Source of the DNA: JBDHWG01 sp046328505
Lineage (GTDB): Bacteria > Chloroflexota > Anaerolineae > Epilineales > JAHCIE01
NCBI GenBank assembly: GCA_046328505.1
Contig: JAXLWL010000002.1
Location: 620,001 to 684,000, forward strand
Length of the DNA stretch: 64,000 nucleotides
Direction: 5' to 3'
Shown: one piece after another, positions 6,716 to 15,194 of the stretch
Numbering within the stretch: the first letter of the stretch is position 1
Layout of the letters: every line of letters starts with the position of its first letter
Notes under the pieces: model-generated
Database searches by the model: none
The model's input: only the letters and a program-made list of their open reading frames with translations
What the model was told of the DNA's origin: nothing
Made by a program: the position numbers and the translations under genes

Positions 6716-7879
6716 ATGCAGACCATGAATGTCGCGATCATTGGCACCAAGTTCATGGGCAAGGCGCACAGCAATGCCTGGCTCAACACGCCTCACTTCT
6801 TCGACGTTCCCATCAAGCCGGTTCTCAAGGTCGCCGTCGGGCGAAACGAGCAGGACCTGCGTGTGTTCGCCGACCGCTGGGGATGGGAAGAGATCGCTAC
6901 GGACTGGCGTAGCGTCGTTGAGCGCGACGACATCGACATTGTCGACGTCTCCGTTCCCACCAACCTGCACTACCCTGTCGTGATGGCGGCGGCGCGCGCC
7001 GGCAAGCACATCTTCTGCGAGAAGCCCTTTGCCATGTCAGTCGAAGAAGCGCGCCAGATGTACGAGGCCGCGGAAGCGGCCGGCGTTGTCCACTTCATCA
7101 ACCACAATTATCGACGCGTGCCGGCGGTGCGGCTGGCGAAGCGGCTGATTGACGAGGGCGCCATCGGCCAGATCTTCCACTGGCGCGGGGCGTACCTGCA
7201 GGACTGGATCGTCGATCCGAGCTTTCCGCTGACCTGGCACCTGCAGAAGGACCAGGCGGGCGGCGGGCCGCAGTTCGACCTCAATTCTCACAGTGTCGAC
7301 CTGGCTCGCTACCTCGTCGGTGAGATCACCGCGGTCTCGGCCTTCCTGACGACGTTCATCAAGGAAAGGCCACTGCCGGGCGCCGGCGCAGCTACCTTCT
7401 CCGCCGGTAGCGGCGAATCCACGGGCACGGGCACGGTGACCGTGGACGACGCGGCCTTCATGGTGGCGCGATTCGCCAACGGCGCGCTTGGCGCGTTTGA
7501 GGCCTCGCGCTTCGCGCCGGGCCGGAAGAACTACAACTACTTCGAGATCTACGGCAGCAAGGGCAGTCTCATCTTCGACATGGAGCGCATGAACGAGCTT
7601 CAGCTCTTCCTGCGCGACGACCCGGCGTATGCCCAGGGCTTCCGAACGATCATAGTGACAGAGGCAGGCCAGCACGACTATATCGCCGGCTGGTGGCCGC
7701 CCGGCCATATCATCGGCTATGAGCACGAGTTCCACCACGGCGTCGCAGATTTCCTCAACGCAATCGCCAATCACACGTCAATTGCCCCGAATTTCTATGA
7801 CGGCCTGAAGGGGCTGGAAGTCCTGGAGGCCGGCGTGAAGTCGGCGGAGACCGGACAGACCGTGGCAGTCGGTAGCTGA
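6716..7879 (+). CDS. Gfo/Idh/MocA-family NAD(P)-dependent oxidoreductase
   Basis: A 387-residue sugar or polyol oxidoreductase. The N-terminal Rossmann domain starts VAIIGTKFMGKAHSNAW; the usual glycine-rich loop appears as GTKFMG. The catalytic EKP motif is present in FCEKPFAMSVEEA. The C-terminal alpha/beta substrate domain includes NHNYRRVPAV and the active-site helix with NSHSVDLARYLVGE. A roughly 30-residue loop around position 230, rich in Gly/Ala/Ser/Thr (AGAATFSAGSGES), is longer than usual for the family. ATG at 6716 has GGAG nine bases upstream. It sits between a TIM-barrel isomerase and the ABC transporter genes. Confidence 0.9.
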   Translation: MQTMNVAIIGTKFMGKAHSNAWLNTPHFFDVPIKPVLKVAVGRNEQDLRVFADRWGWEEIATDWRSVVERDDIDIVDVSVPTNLHYPVVMAAARAGKHIFCEKPFAMSVEEARQMYEAAEAAGVVHFINHNYRRVPAVRLAKRLIDEGAIGQIFHWRGAYLQDWIVDPSFPLTWHLQKDQAGGGPQFDLNSHSVDLARYLVGEITAVSAFLTTFIKERPLPGAGAATFSAGSGESTGTGTVTVDDAAFMVARFANGALGAFEASRFAPGRKNYNYFEIYGSKGSLIFDMERMNELQLFLRDDPAYAQGFRTIIVTEAGQHDYIAGWWPPGHIIGYEHEFHHGVADFLNAIANHTSIAPNFYDGLKGLEVLEAGVKSAETGQTVAVGS

Positions 7880-7891
7880 ACTGGCGTTGAT

Positions 7892-7923
7892 CCCTGGGCG
7901 TCGGGGCGCTCCGTCGCCCAGGG
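7892..7923 (+). other. intergenic hairpin before the ABC transporter genes
   Basis: CCCTGGGCG (7892-7900) pairs perfectly with CGCCCAGGG (7915-7923) across a 14-base loop. No T-run follows. It probably stabilises or segments the transcript between the oxidoreductase and the transporter genes. Confidence 0.5.
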
Positions 7924-7973
7924 TTGTCGGGCCGAGCGTAGCGCGAGCGAGTGTGACAGGTTCCTGTGCAACC

Positions 7974-9563
7974 ATGAGTGAGGCTATGGACAATCAAGGC
8001 GACTCGGTCGGCATGCGGCCGATACTGGAAGTTCACGATATCACCAAACGCTTCACCGGCGTCGTCGCCCTGGAAGGCGTTTCAGTCGCTTTCAATCCGG
8101 GCGAGGTACACGCTGTCGTCGGCGAGAACGGCGCCGGTAAGTCGACACTCATGAAGATCCTGGCCGGCGCGTACACGCCGGATCAAGGCGAGATTGTGTT
8201 TCACGGTGAACGAGTCGCGTTTCGGCACCCGCGTGAGGCCCAAGCGAAGGGCATCAGCATCATCTACCAGGAGTTCAACCTGTTGCCCGAGCGGACGGTT
8301 GCCCAGAACATCTTCCTCGGCCGCGAACCGTCGCGCTACGGTCTGATTGACGACCGCGCGCTGGAGCGGCAGACGAGCGAGTTGTTGACGCGCCTGGATG
8401 TCGCCGGTCAGACCATTTCGCCGCAAGCCCTGGTGAGCAGCCTGTCAATCGCGCAGCAGCAGCTCGTGGAGATTGCCAAGGCGCTGTCCTTCGATGCCAA
8501 GGTTCTCATCATGGACGAGCCTACGGCGGCGCTTTCCTCGACCGAAGTCCAGGTGCTCTACAACCTCATCCAGAAGCTGCTCGACCAGGGCCTGGCGATC
8601 ATCTTCGTCTCTCACCGCTTCAAAGAGGTATTCGATATTGCAAAGACGATCACCGTACTGAAGGACGGCCACAGGGTCGGGACGGTGAACGCTGCCGAGA
8701 CGACGCCATCCGAAGTCATCAAGATGATGGTCGGACGCGAGCTTGATCACTACTTCCCACCGCTGGCGGCGCCGGAAGACCTTGGCGAGGTGGCGTTGCG
8801 TGTTCGAAACGGCGGCAACGCGTTTCTACGTGACATCAACCTCGAACTGCGCCGCGGCGAGATTGTCGGCATCGCCGGCCTTCAGGGATCGGGTCGAACT
8901 GAGCTTGCCCGAGCAATCTTCGGTGTGGACCCGTTCAAGACCGGTACCCTGGAAATCAAGGGCAAGGTCGTCCAGGTAAAGAATGCATCCCAGGCCATTG
9001 GGCAGAAGATGGGGTTTGTCACGGAGGACCGCAAAGCAGAGGGCCTACTGCTGCGTCAGCCGGTGCGTGACAACGTGCTGCTCACGGCGCGCACCTTTCA
9101 GCACATGCTGGCGCGCATCCTCGCGAACGGCACGCGAAAGTCGCCGCAGCTCGTACCGATGGTGGCACAGCAGGTCGACGTGCGCTCCGCCGGTTACGGC
9201 CAGGAAGTGCAATACCTGAGCGGTGGGAATCAGCAGAAGGTTGTTCTGGCCAAATGGCTCGCGGCCACCGCGGATGTCCTGCTCTTCGACGAGCCGACAC
9301 GCGGCATTGACGTTGAGGCTAAGGCCAGCATCCACGACATGATTCGGGATCTGGCGCGGCGGGGAGTGGCGGTTCTGATGATATCCTCGGAATTGCCAGA
9401 GATTATCGGCATGAGCGACCGTATCGCAGTGATGTGGGAAGGAACGATCGTCGGCGAGCTTCCGGCCAGGGCCAGTGAGACCGAAATCATGGTGCTCGCC
9501 ACCGGCCACAATGGCCGCGACATTTCCCCGTCGTCGATTGCTGCTGACGCGCCGGTCGAATAG
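7974..9563 (+). CDS. sugar ABC transporter ATP-binding protein (RbsA/MglA type, two ATPase domains)
   Basis: Energises import of a sugar or polyol at the inner face of the membrane. It is 529 residues from ATG 7974, the usual length for twin-domain RbsA-like ATPases. Domain 1 has Walker A GENGAGKST (about residue 50), a diverged signature LSIAQQQ and Walker B VLIMDEPTAAL. Domain 2 has the degenerate P-loop GLQGSGRTEL, typical for this family, the signature LSGGNQQK and LLFDEPTRGID. The frame is open upstream to 7887, but that part lacks family similarity and contains the hairpin. ATG 7986 is an alternative start with a slightly better GTGAGG upstream. Two permeases and a binding protein follow. 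Confidence 0.93.
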   Translation: MSEAMDNQGDSVGMRPILEVHDITKRFTGVVALEGVSVAFNPGEVHAVVGENGAGKSTLMKILAGAYTPDQGEIVFHGERVAFRHPREAQAKGISIIYQEFNLLPERTVAQNIFLGREPSRYGLIDDRALERQTSELLTRLDVAGQTISPQALVSSLSIAQQQLVEIAKALSFDAKVLIMDEPTAALSSTEVQVLYNLIQKLLDQGLAIIFVSHRFKEVFDIAKTITVLKDGHRVGTVNAAETTPSEVIKMMVGRELDHYFPPLAAPEDLGEVALRVRNGGNAFLRDINLELRRGEIVGIAGLQGSGRTELARAIFGVDPFKTGTLEIKGKVVQVKNASQAIGQKMGFVTEDRKAEGLLLRQPVRDNVLLTARTFQHMLARILANGTRKSPQLVPMVAQQVDVRSAGYGQEVQYLSGGNQQKVVLAKWLAATADVLLFDEPTRGIDVEAKASIHDMIRDLARRGVAVLMISSELPEIIGMSDRIAVMWEGTIVGELPARASETEIMVLATGHNGRDISPSSIAADAPVE

Positions 9564-9600
9564 GCCCGTTGAGGCTGAGAAGGATACTGAGGGCTTCTAC

Positions 9601-10590
9601 ATGGCAACTGCTACTGTACCCAGGGTTCGCGACCGTCTACGGCTGGAAAAAGTGCCGCCGGTGTACTGGATTCTCGCTGTTGTGCTTCTGTCGGCTGTGG
9701 TCCTCGATCTGCTTTTTGCGCACGGCCAGATCCTGTCCTCGAGTGAGATCTTTGCCAACATGCTTGTGCGGTCGGTGGCGCTGGGCATTGTGGCGGTGGG
9801 GCAGACGTTCGTCATGATCGGCGGCTCCATTGACCTCTCAGTCGCGTACCTCGTCAGCGTAACGGCGGTCATGGCCTCGTTCATGATGCAGGGCGACGAG
9901 TCGCGCGTTCCACTGGCCATCGTCACCGTGCTCGCCATTGGCATCATCGTCGGCCTGGTGAACGGCCTCATTATCACAAAACTCGAAGTCAACGCCTTGA
10001 TTGCGACGTTAGGCGTCGGACTGGTGCTCAAGGGATTGCTCAACGCGAGTTTCGAGAATTTCGCCGGCGCGGTGCCTAGAAGCTTCCAATGGTTCGGGTA
10101 TGGGCAGATAGGTCCCGTGCCCGCATCCGTTGTAATCCTCGTGGCCGTCTATGTCGTTGGGGCGTTTATCCTGGCAAAGACCAAGTTTGGCGCCAAGCTG
10201 TACGCGGTTGGCGGCAACCGAGAGGTGGCGCGTCTGTCGGGGTTGCGCACCGACCGCACGTTGATCATCGCCCACGTCCTGTGTAGCATCACGGCCGTCC
10301 TCACCGGGCTGTTCGTGGTGAGCCGCCTCCGCTCCGGCGCGCCGTGGGTGGGGCCGGACGGGGTCTACGATCTTGAGTCGATTGCCGCAGTGGTCGTCGG
10401 AGGAACAGCCATCTCCGGTGGCCGAGGTACCATGCTGGGGACCCTGGCCGGCGTCCTCATTTTCGGCATCCTGGATACGATGTTCAACCAGCTACAGGTC
10501 GACGCGTTCCTGAAGCTCGTTCTGCGCGGCGCGATCATCATCCTGGCGGTTGCGAGCTACACGATACGCTCGCGGCGCGAGCCGGCGTAG
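9601..10590 (+). CDS. sugar ABC transporter permease (RbsC/BPD_transp_2 type), first subunit
   Basis: A 329-residue integral membrane protein with about eight to ten hydrophobic helices, beginning with WILAVVLLSAVVLDLLF. It carries family motifs GQTFVMIGGSIDLSVAY and GGTAISGGRGTMLGTLAG, which form the transmembrane path and the coupling loop for RbsA-type ATPases. ATG 9601 is chosen because the upstream part of the open frame overlaps the ATPase gene in another frame and is not membrane-like; GAGGG lies seven bases before it. It is followed eight bases later by a second, different permease, so the transporter uses a heterodimer. Confidence 0.92.
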   Translation: MATATVPRVRDRLRLEKVPPVYWILAVVLLSAVVLDLLFAHGQILSSSEIFANMLVRSVALGIVAVGQTFVMIGGSIDLSVAYLVSVTAVMASFMMQGDESRVPLAIVTVLAIGIIVGLVNGLIITKLEVNALIATLGVGLVLKGLLNASFENFAGAVPRSFQWFGYGQIGPVPASVVILVAVYVVGAFILAKTKFGAKLYAVGGNREVARLSGLRTDRTLIIAHVLCSITAVLTGLFVVSRLRSGAPWVGPDGVYDLESIAAVVVGGTAISGGRGTMLGTLAGVLIFGILDTMFNQLQVDAFLKLVLRGAIIILAVASYTIRSRREPA

Positions 10591-10598
10591 GGGGCGTC

Positions 10599-11597
10599 AT
10601 GTCTACATCTCCAGCCACTGTGGGTGAGCCTCGCGGCGAGCAGAAGGCAATCTGGCGGCGCTTTGGCATTGCGCCTATCTATGTCGTTGTCATCCTGCTC
10701 TTTATCGCCATCGCCATCCTGAACCCCCAGTTCATGGAGCCGGCTGGTTTCCTGAACCTGTTTCGTCGCGCCGCGCCACTCATTGTCGTCACGGTGGGCG
10801 AGCTGTTTGTGATCGTCGGCGGCGGGTTCGACCTGTCAGCCGGATCGGTCGTCTCTTTCACGGTTATCGCCAGCGCTCTGTGGCTGAATAACGACCCGAA
10901 CAACACCTGGTGGGTCTTGCTCGTCCTCATCGCGTTCGGCGTGTTGGTCGGGTTAGTGAACGGCTTCGTCGTGACCTTCCTGAAGGTTCCATCGCTCATC
11001 GCCACGCTTGGAATGCTGCTCCTCATCCGCGGCTTTGGCCTCTACATTTCCGGCGGCGCCCCGCGGGGCTACTTCCCCGATAACTTCCGCATCTTCGGCC
11101 GCGGGTTCATCGAAGATGTCCCATTCCTGGACCGAGTGCCATACGCGGTCCTGATCCTGATAGGCATCGGGTTGATCGCCGGCTACCTGTTCCATCAGAC
11201 GGTGCTCGGACGCGATTTCCTGGCCATCGGAGATAATCCCAGGGCCTCCCGCCTGTCCGGCGTCCACGTCGCACGGGTCAGGGTGCTGACGTTCGTCCTC
11301 TCGGCGGTCTGCGCGGTCATCGGCGGTGTCCTGCTCGGCGGGTTCGGCGGTGTCACCATCGACGCCGGGCTTGGCCTCGAGCTACAGGCGATCTCGGCCT
11401 GCGTGCTGGGCGGAGCGGCGCTGCTTGGCGGGAAAGGCTCCGTACCTCGCGCGATGGCTGGCGCCGTGGCGCTCGAGGCGCTATTTACCCTGCTGAACCT
11501 CCTGGGTCTCCCGAAACCGCTCCGCGACGCCGTTCAGGGGGTCATTATCATCGCCGCGGTCGCCTACGCTGCCATCGGCACACGGACTCGCAAGTAG
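10599..11597 (+). CDS. sugar ABC transporter permease, second subunit
   Basis: A 332-residue polytopic membrane protein paralogous to the preceding permease. It has the matching motifs GELFVIVGGGFDLSAGSVV and CVLGGAALLGGKGSVPRAMAG. The first helix is IYVVVILLFIAIAILNP. Only eight bases separate it from the upstream permease, which indicates translational coupling and a heterodimeric channel with the twin-domain ATPase. Confidence 0.92.
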   Translation: MSTSPATVGEPRGEQKAIWRRFGIAPIYVVVILLFIAIAILNPQFMEPAGFLNLFRRAAPLIVVTVGELFVIVGGGFDLSAGSVVSFTVIASALWLNNDPNNTWWVLLVLIAFGVLVGLVNGFVVTFLKVPSLIATLGMLLLIRGFGLYISGGAPRGYFPDNFRIFGRGFIEDVPFLDRVPYAVLILIGIGLIAGYLFHQTVLGRDFLAIGDNPRASRLSGVHVARVRVLTFVLSAVCAVIGGVLLGGFGGVTIDAGLGLELQAISACVLGGAALLGGKGSVPRAMAGAVALEALFTLLNLLGLPKPLRDAVQGVIIIAAVAYAAIGTRTRK

Positions 11598-11712
11598 CTC
11601 CCATGTGATGCTATCTGACCTCACGAAAGGAGGCCACCGCAAAGCACTCTCTCTGCTTCACGATGTGCGTCAATCGAAACCAATTACCCCTACGAAAGAG
11701 GAGAAGAAGCGC

Positions 11713-13029
11713 ATGTTGAACATACGCTCCAACCGAACAAGGCTGTTCGCGGCTCTGACCCTGGTTCTGCTCGTTGTCATGATAGGCGCAGCTGCCTGCG
11801 CCGCGCAACCTGCCGCTCCCGCCGCCAGCCAACCGGCGCAACAGCCGGCCGCTCAGTCACAGCCCGCCGCTCAACCCACAGCGGCTCAGGCGCAGCCCGC
11901 CGCCAAGGCGCAAGCGCCGGCGTCCAACGCCCCCAGCGGCTTGGCGAGCGATGCTGCCAAGGTCAAGAGTGAGTTCTTCAACCAGCAAGACCTGGATCGC
12001 CAGGTTCGGTTGATGAGCGTCAAGCCCGACGGGCCGGCCGATAAGCCCTGGGAGCAGACGCTCGAGGCCAAGATGGTCGATACCTCGAAGTTCAAGAAGC
12101 CGGGGCCTTATACCCTCTGCTTCTCCAACGCAGGCGTCAACAACCCGTGGCGCGTCGTCGGCTACAAGACGATGCAGGAGGAAGTGAAGCTCCATCCCGA
12201 GATCAAGGAACTCATCCATGTGGACGCAGGTGGCAAGGATGAGAAGCAAATCGCGGATATCGCCGACTTGGTCGCCAGCGGCAAGTGTGACCTGCTGATC
12301 GTGTCGCCGAACACCACGGCAGCTCTGACCCCGGCCGTAGAGAAGGCGTGCGAGAAGCTGCCGGTCGTCGTCTTCGACCGCGGCGTGTTCACCGGCTGTC
12401 CTGTGAGCTTCATTAGCCCCGTTGGCGGCTACGCTTTCGGTTACACGGGCGCGAAGTTCATCAGCGACCAGCTCCCCAACGGCGGCAACGTCCTGGCCCT
12501 GCGCATCTTGCCTGGCGTGGACGTTCTCGAAAACCGCTGGGCCGCGGCCAAGCAGGTCTTCGAGAAGAACCCCAACCTTAAGGTTGTCGGCGTCGAGTTC
12601 ACTGATGGCGACAACGCCAAGGTGAAGTCTATCGTGTCGGACTACCTCGACAAGTACAAGAAGATCGACGCGGTGTGGATGGACGCGGGTGCGACATCTG
12701 TGGCCGCCATCGAAGCGTTCGAGGATGCTGGCGCCAAGCTCCCGATCATCAATGGTGAGGATCAGCAGGACTTCCTCAACAAGTGGCAGTCGGCCAAGAT
12801 GACGGCTATCGCGCCGACCTACCCCACCTTCCAGTGGCGAACGCCGATCATTGCCGCGATGCACATCCTGAAGGGCGAGCAGGTGCCTCAGACCTGGACG
12901 CTGCCGCAGCCGTCGGTCACCCAGGAGAACCTGTCCAAGTACGTGCAGCCCAACATGCCCCCGCTCCACTACGCGATGTGTGGTTGCGAGAACATGCCGA
13001 ATTACCCTGCGGCGTGGGGCGGCAAGTAA
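11713..13029 (+). CDS. sugar ABC transporter substrate-binding lipoprotein
   Basis: A 438-residue periplasmic-binding-protein (type 4, ribose-binding-like) component that captures the substrate outside the membrane. ATG 11713 follows GAGGAG by nine bases; the frame is open back to 11605 but lacks signal-peptide character. Residues 1-25 are a signal with hydrophobic core AALTLVLLVVMIGA, followed by a lipobox-like AAAC. An Ala/Pro/Gln-rich tether of about 45 residues precedes the binding fold, which begins PYTLCFSNAGVNNPW. Two lobes follow, with LLIVSPNTTAALTP and AVWMDAGATSVAAIEA. The leading 115-base gap contains an unpaired AAAGGAGG at about 11625. Confidence 0.92.
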   Translation: MLNIRSNRTRLFAALTLVLLVVMIGAAACAAQPAAPAASQPAQQPAAQSQPAAQPTAAQAQPAAKAQAPASNAPSGLASDAAKVKSEFFNQQDLDRQVRLMSVKPDGPADKPWEQTLEAKMVDTSKFKKPGPYTLCFSNAGVNNPWRVVGYKTMQEEVKLHPEIKELIHVDAGGKDEKQIADIADLVASGKCDLLIVSPNTTAALTPAVEKACEKLPVVVFDRGVFTGCPVSFISPVGGYAFGYTGAKFISDQLPNGGNVLALRILPGVDVLENRWAAAKQVFEKNPNLKVVGVEFTDGDNAKVKSIVSDYLDKYKKIDAVWMDAGATSVAAIEAFEDAGAKLPIINGEDQQDFLNKWQSAKMTAIAPTYPTFQWRTPIIAAMHILKGEQVPQTWTLPQPSVTQENLSKYVQPNMPPLHYAMCGCENMPNYPAAWGGK

Positions 13030-13052
13030 CCGTTCGCACTCCGCGCTGCTCC

Positions 13053-13083
13053 GACTGGCAAGGCGCTTGCCGCTTTGCCAGTC
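13053..13083 (+). other. stable hairpin after the binding-protein gene
   Basis: GACTGGCAAGGCG (13053-13065) pairs with CGCTTTGCCAGTC (13071-13083) around a five-base loop, with one G-U pair. There is no T-run. Such 3' hairpins often protect binding-protein mRNA and cause it to be more abundant than downstream genes. Confidence 0.6.
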
Positions 13084-13155
13084 AGGGCAGACCTTAACCC
13101 CACCACAGTGGCTCGGCTGGACTGAGCTGAAGGAAACTGGGAGGGAACAAAGCAA

Positions 13156-14049
13156 ATGATCGAAATCGGATTCCACACCGACGCGTTCAACAGCGCCTAC
13201 TGGAGCTTTGAGCAGTGCCTGGACTGGGCGAAAAGCAACGATGTGCACTACATCGAGTGCGGTACCATCGACGGCGTGAGCTGGATTCACGGTCTCGGCT
13301 ACCAGCCCCACGTCGCTCTCTGGGAAGACCCCCTGGCGCTGCGCGATAAGATGGAAAGCTATGGCGTGCGCTTTTCGCAGCTCGACGCCGCCTATCCCAT
13401 ATCCCTGCCAAATGGCACATCCATCGGTGTGCCCTATATTCTCAACTCGATGCGCTGGGCCTATCTTGTCGGCTGCAAGCGCCTCGACACGACCGATCAC
13501 AAATACGCGCCGGATGGCATGACTGATGAAGAGGCCATGGAGAGCATGAAGCGCATCTATGGCGAGGTGCTGGAGGCGGCGGCGCGTTACGACATGACCA
13601 TCAACATCGAGCCGCACGGCTACTATACGACCAAGCCCGAGTTCATGCAGCGCATGCTCGATTTCTACGATACGCCGTATCTGCGCATGAACATGGACAC
13701 GGGCAACACGTTCATTGCCGGGCAGGACCCGGTCGCCTTCCTCGAGCGCTTCAAGGGCCGCGTGAGTCACGTCCACGTCAAGGACGTCAGCGCCTCACTC
13801 GCGGCGGCGATGCGCGGCGAGCTGACCGGCATCGCAGTCAGCAATACGGCCATCGGCGACGGTGTGAACGTGGAAAACATCAAGAAGTGCTTCGATATCC
13901 TCGTGGATATCGGCTACGACGGCGTCGTCAGCATCGAGTGCGAGGGTGAAGGCGGCCCGATGATCGAGAAGAGCCTGGCGTGGGTGCGGGAGATCGTCGC
14001 CGACGCCAACCACCGTCTCGCCGCGCGCGCCCCACAGGCTGTCGCATAA
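13156..14049 (+). CDS. xylose-isomerase-like TIM-barrel sugar isomerase/epimerase
   Basis: A 297-residue TIM barrel, the second of four in the cluster. Metal ligands are evident: Glu in NIEPHGYY, Asp in MNMDTGNTF, His in SHVHVKDVS and Glu in SIECEGEG. The segment TAIGDGVNVENI resembles epimerases and inosose-type enzymes that bind a polyhydroxylated ring or chain. GGAGGG lies ten bases before the ATG. It is followed 50 bases later by a close functional relative; the two may act in sequence or as a heteromer. Substrate unknown. Confidence 0.86.
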   Translation: MIEIGFHTDAFNSAYWSFEQCLDWAKSNDVHYIECGTIDGVSWIHGLGYQPHVALWEDPLALRDKMESYGVRFSQLDAAYPISLPNGTSIGVPYILNSMRWAYLVGCKRLDTTDHKYAPDGMTDEEAMESMKRIYGEVLEAAARYDMTINIEPHGYYTTKPEFMQRMLDFYDTPYLRMNMDTGNTFIAGQDPVAFLERFKGRVSHVHVKDVSASLAAAMRGELTGIAVSNTAIGDGVNVENIKKCFDILVDIGYDGVVSIECEGEGGPMIEKSLAWVREIVADANHRLAARAPQAVA

Positions 14050-14066
14050 GGCCAGAGACTCTGGCC
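14050..14066 (+). other. short perfect hairpin between two TIM-barrel genes
   Basis: GGCCAGAG (14050-14057) and CTCTGGCC (14059-14066) are perfect inverted arms around one central A, immediately after the stop codon. It could be an mRNA processing or stabilising hairpin, or a protein-binding palindrome. Confidence 0.45.
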
Positions 14067-14099
14067 CGCAGTAGACTGCGAACAGGAGATAAGAGCAAC

Positions 14100-14963
14100 A
14101 TGGCGATCAAGCTTGGCATCAATATGGAGTTCGTCCGCCACCACGACCAGAGCTTCGAGTGGGGCGTCGCGAAGGCCGCTGAGATTGGGTATGAGTATAT
14201 CGAGCCAATGGTGCATCTCGGGCGCGAGCTTCTCAGCGAGGCCCGCTACTTCCACTCCGTCTCCATGTACGACGACCCGCTGTGGGTGCGCGACCTGTGC
14301 GCCACCTACGGAATCAAGCTCTCGGGCCTGTCATCCCACACGCCGCTATGCAAGCCGGAGATCAGTGTAGAGTACCTCAAGATGGCGATCCGCTGGGGGG
14401 CCGACGCCGGCGCTCCTGTCGTCAACACGGACGAGGGTCCGAAGCCCCGGTGGACCAGCAAAGAGATGGACTACGCGCTGATGACCTACACGCTCCAGGA
14501 GGCGGCGTTTGTCGCCGAGCGTCACGGCATCAAGATCGGCCTGGAGCCGCACCAACAGTACAGCAAGACGCCCGAAGGGCTAGATAGCATCTACAACCTG
14601 GTCGCGTCGCCGGCCATCGGCATCAACTACGACACCGGCAACAGTTATCTCGCCGGCGGGTCCGATCCCTATGAGTGGCTGGAGCACGTGCGGGACCGCC
14701 TGGTTCATCTCCATGCCAAGGACATCAGCTTCGCCCAGGGTGAGGCTGAGCGCGGCAAAGTCACCGGAACGCCGACGGGCTGTGCCTGCGGTGATGGGGT
14801 CGTGGACTGGGCACGCGTCATCGAGATCGTGAGTCCCGTTGCCGTGGATCGGGACATTGTCTTCAGCGTGGAGTGTGGCAACGTACCGGATGCCATCCGA
14901 AGCTTTGAGTACCTCTCCAGGCTCATTCAGACGACGGGCGAGGCCCAGTTAGCGGACGCCTAG
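14100..14963 (+). CDS. xylose-isomerase-like TIM-barrel sugar isomerase/epimerase
   Basis: A 287-residue TIM barrel, third in the cluster and adjacent to the second. Ligand motifs are Glu in IGLEPHQQY, Asp in NYDTGNSYL, His in LVHLHAKDIS and Glu in FSVECGN. The CACGDGVVDW segment near the end parallels the GDG segment of its upstream neighbour. ATG 14100 is preceded by AGGAG at about 14084. The frame is open upstream into the previous gene, but that extension is out of frame with it and has no similarity to the fold. Confidence 0.86.
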   Translation: MAIKLGINMEFVRHHDQSFEWGVAKAAEIGYEYIEPMVHLGRELLSEARYFHSVSMYDDPLWVRDLCATYGIKLSGLSSHTPLCKPEISVEYLKMAIRWGADAGAPVVNTDEGPKPRWTSKEMDYALMTYTLQEAAFVAERHGIKIGLEPHQQYSKTPEGLDSIYNLVASPAIGINYDTGNSYLAGGSDPYEWLEHVRDRLVHLHAKDISFAQGEAERGKVTGTPTGCACGDGVVDWARVIEIVSPVAVDRDIVFSVECGNVPDAIRSFEYLSRLIQTTGEAQLADA

Positions 14964-15031
14964 GTCGCGACACAATGACTTATAGGAGAGCCGACTGAAG
15001 ATACTACAGGAGTCATTACCGCATCCCGCTC

Positions 15032-15152
15032 GCCGTGGAGTCCCAACTCCACGGCCCGCCGGAGGCGCTGGAGAGGCATCTCTAGCGCCACGATATGCGG
15101 CACAAGGCTTAGGATCATCAGTCGGCAAAGCGTTGCGCTCCAGGCGAGCGCA
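15032..15152 (+). other. three consecutive hairpins in the leader of the kinase gene
   Basis: The 231-base gap before the FGGY kinase is the largest inside the cluster and is highly structured. Stem 1 is GCCGTGGAGT/ACTCCACGGC at 15032-15055, a perfect 10 bp with a four-base loop. Stem 2 is GGCGCTGGAGA/TCTCTAGCGCC at 15064-15089, 11 bp with one G-U pair and a four-base loop. Stem 3 is TGCGCTC/GAGCGCA at 15134-15152, 7 bp with a five-base loop. None has a T-run. This could be a structured RNA leader, an mRNA processing region or a repeat remnant. Confidence 0.55.
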
Positions 15153-15194
15153 GAGGTCTCTCACCGCGTCTATCGGCAGACCAGAGAGGATGCC

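Noticed and set aside
11663..11719. An 18-codon leader frame overlapping the start of the binding-protein gene, with an AAAGGAGG about 30 bases upstream
   Set aside because: The AAAGGAGG is too far from this ATG and the peptide has no recognisable feature; a leader-peptide role is not supported.
11857..13776. A 639-codon open frame on the minus strand opposite the binding protein and the TIM-barrel gene
   Set aside because: It is the shadow of GC-rich codon use in well-supported plus-strand genes, crosses a gene boundary and its hairpin, and has no recognisable domain.
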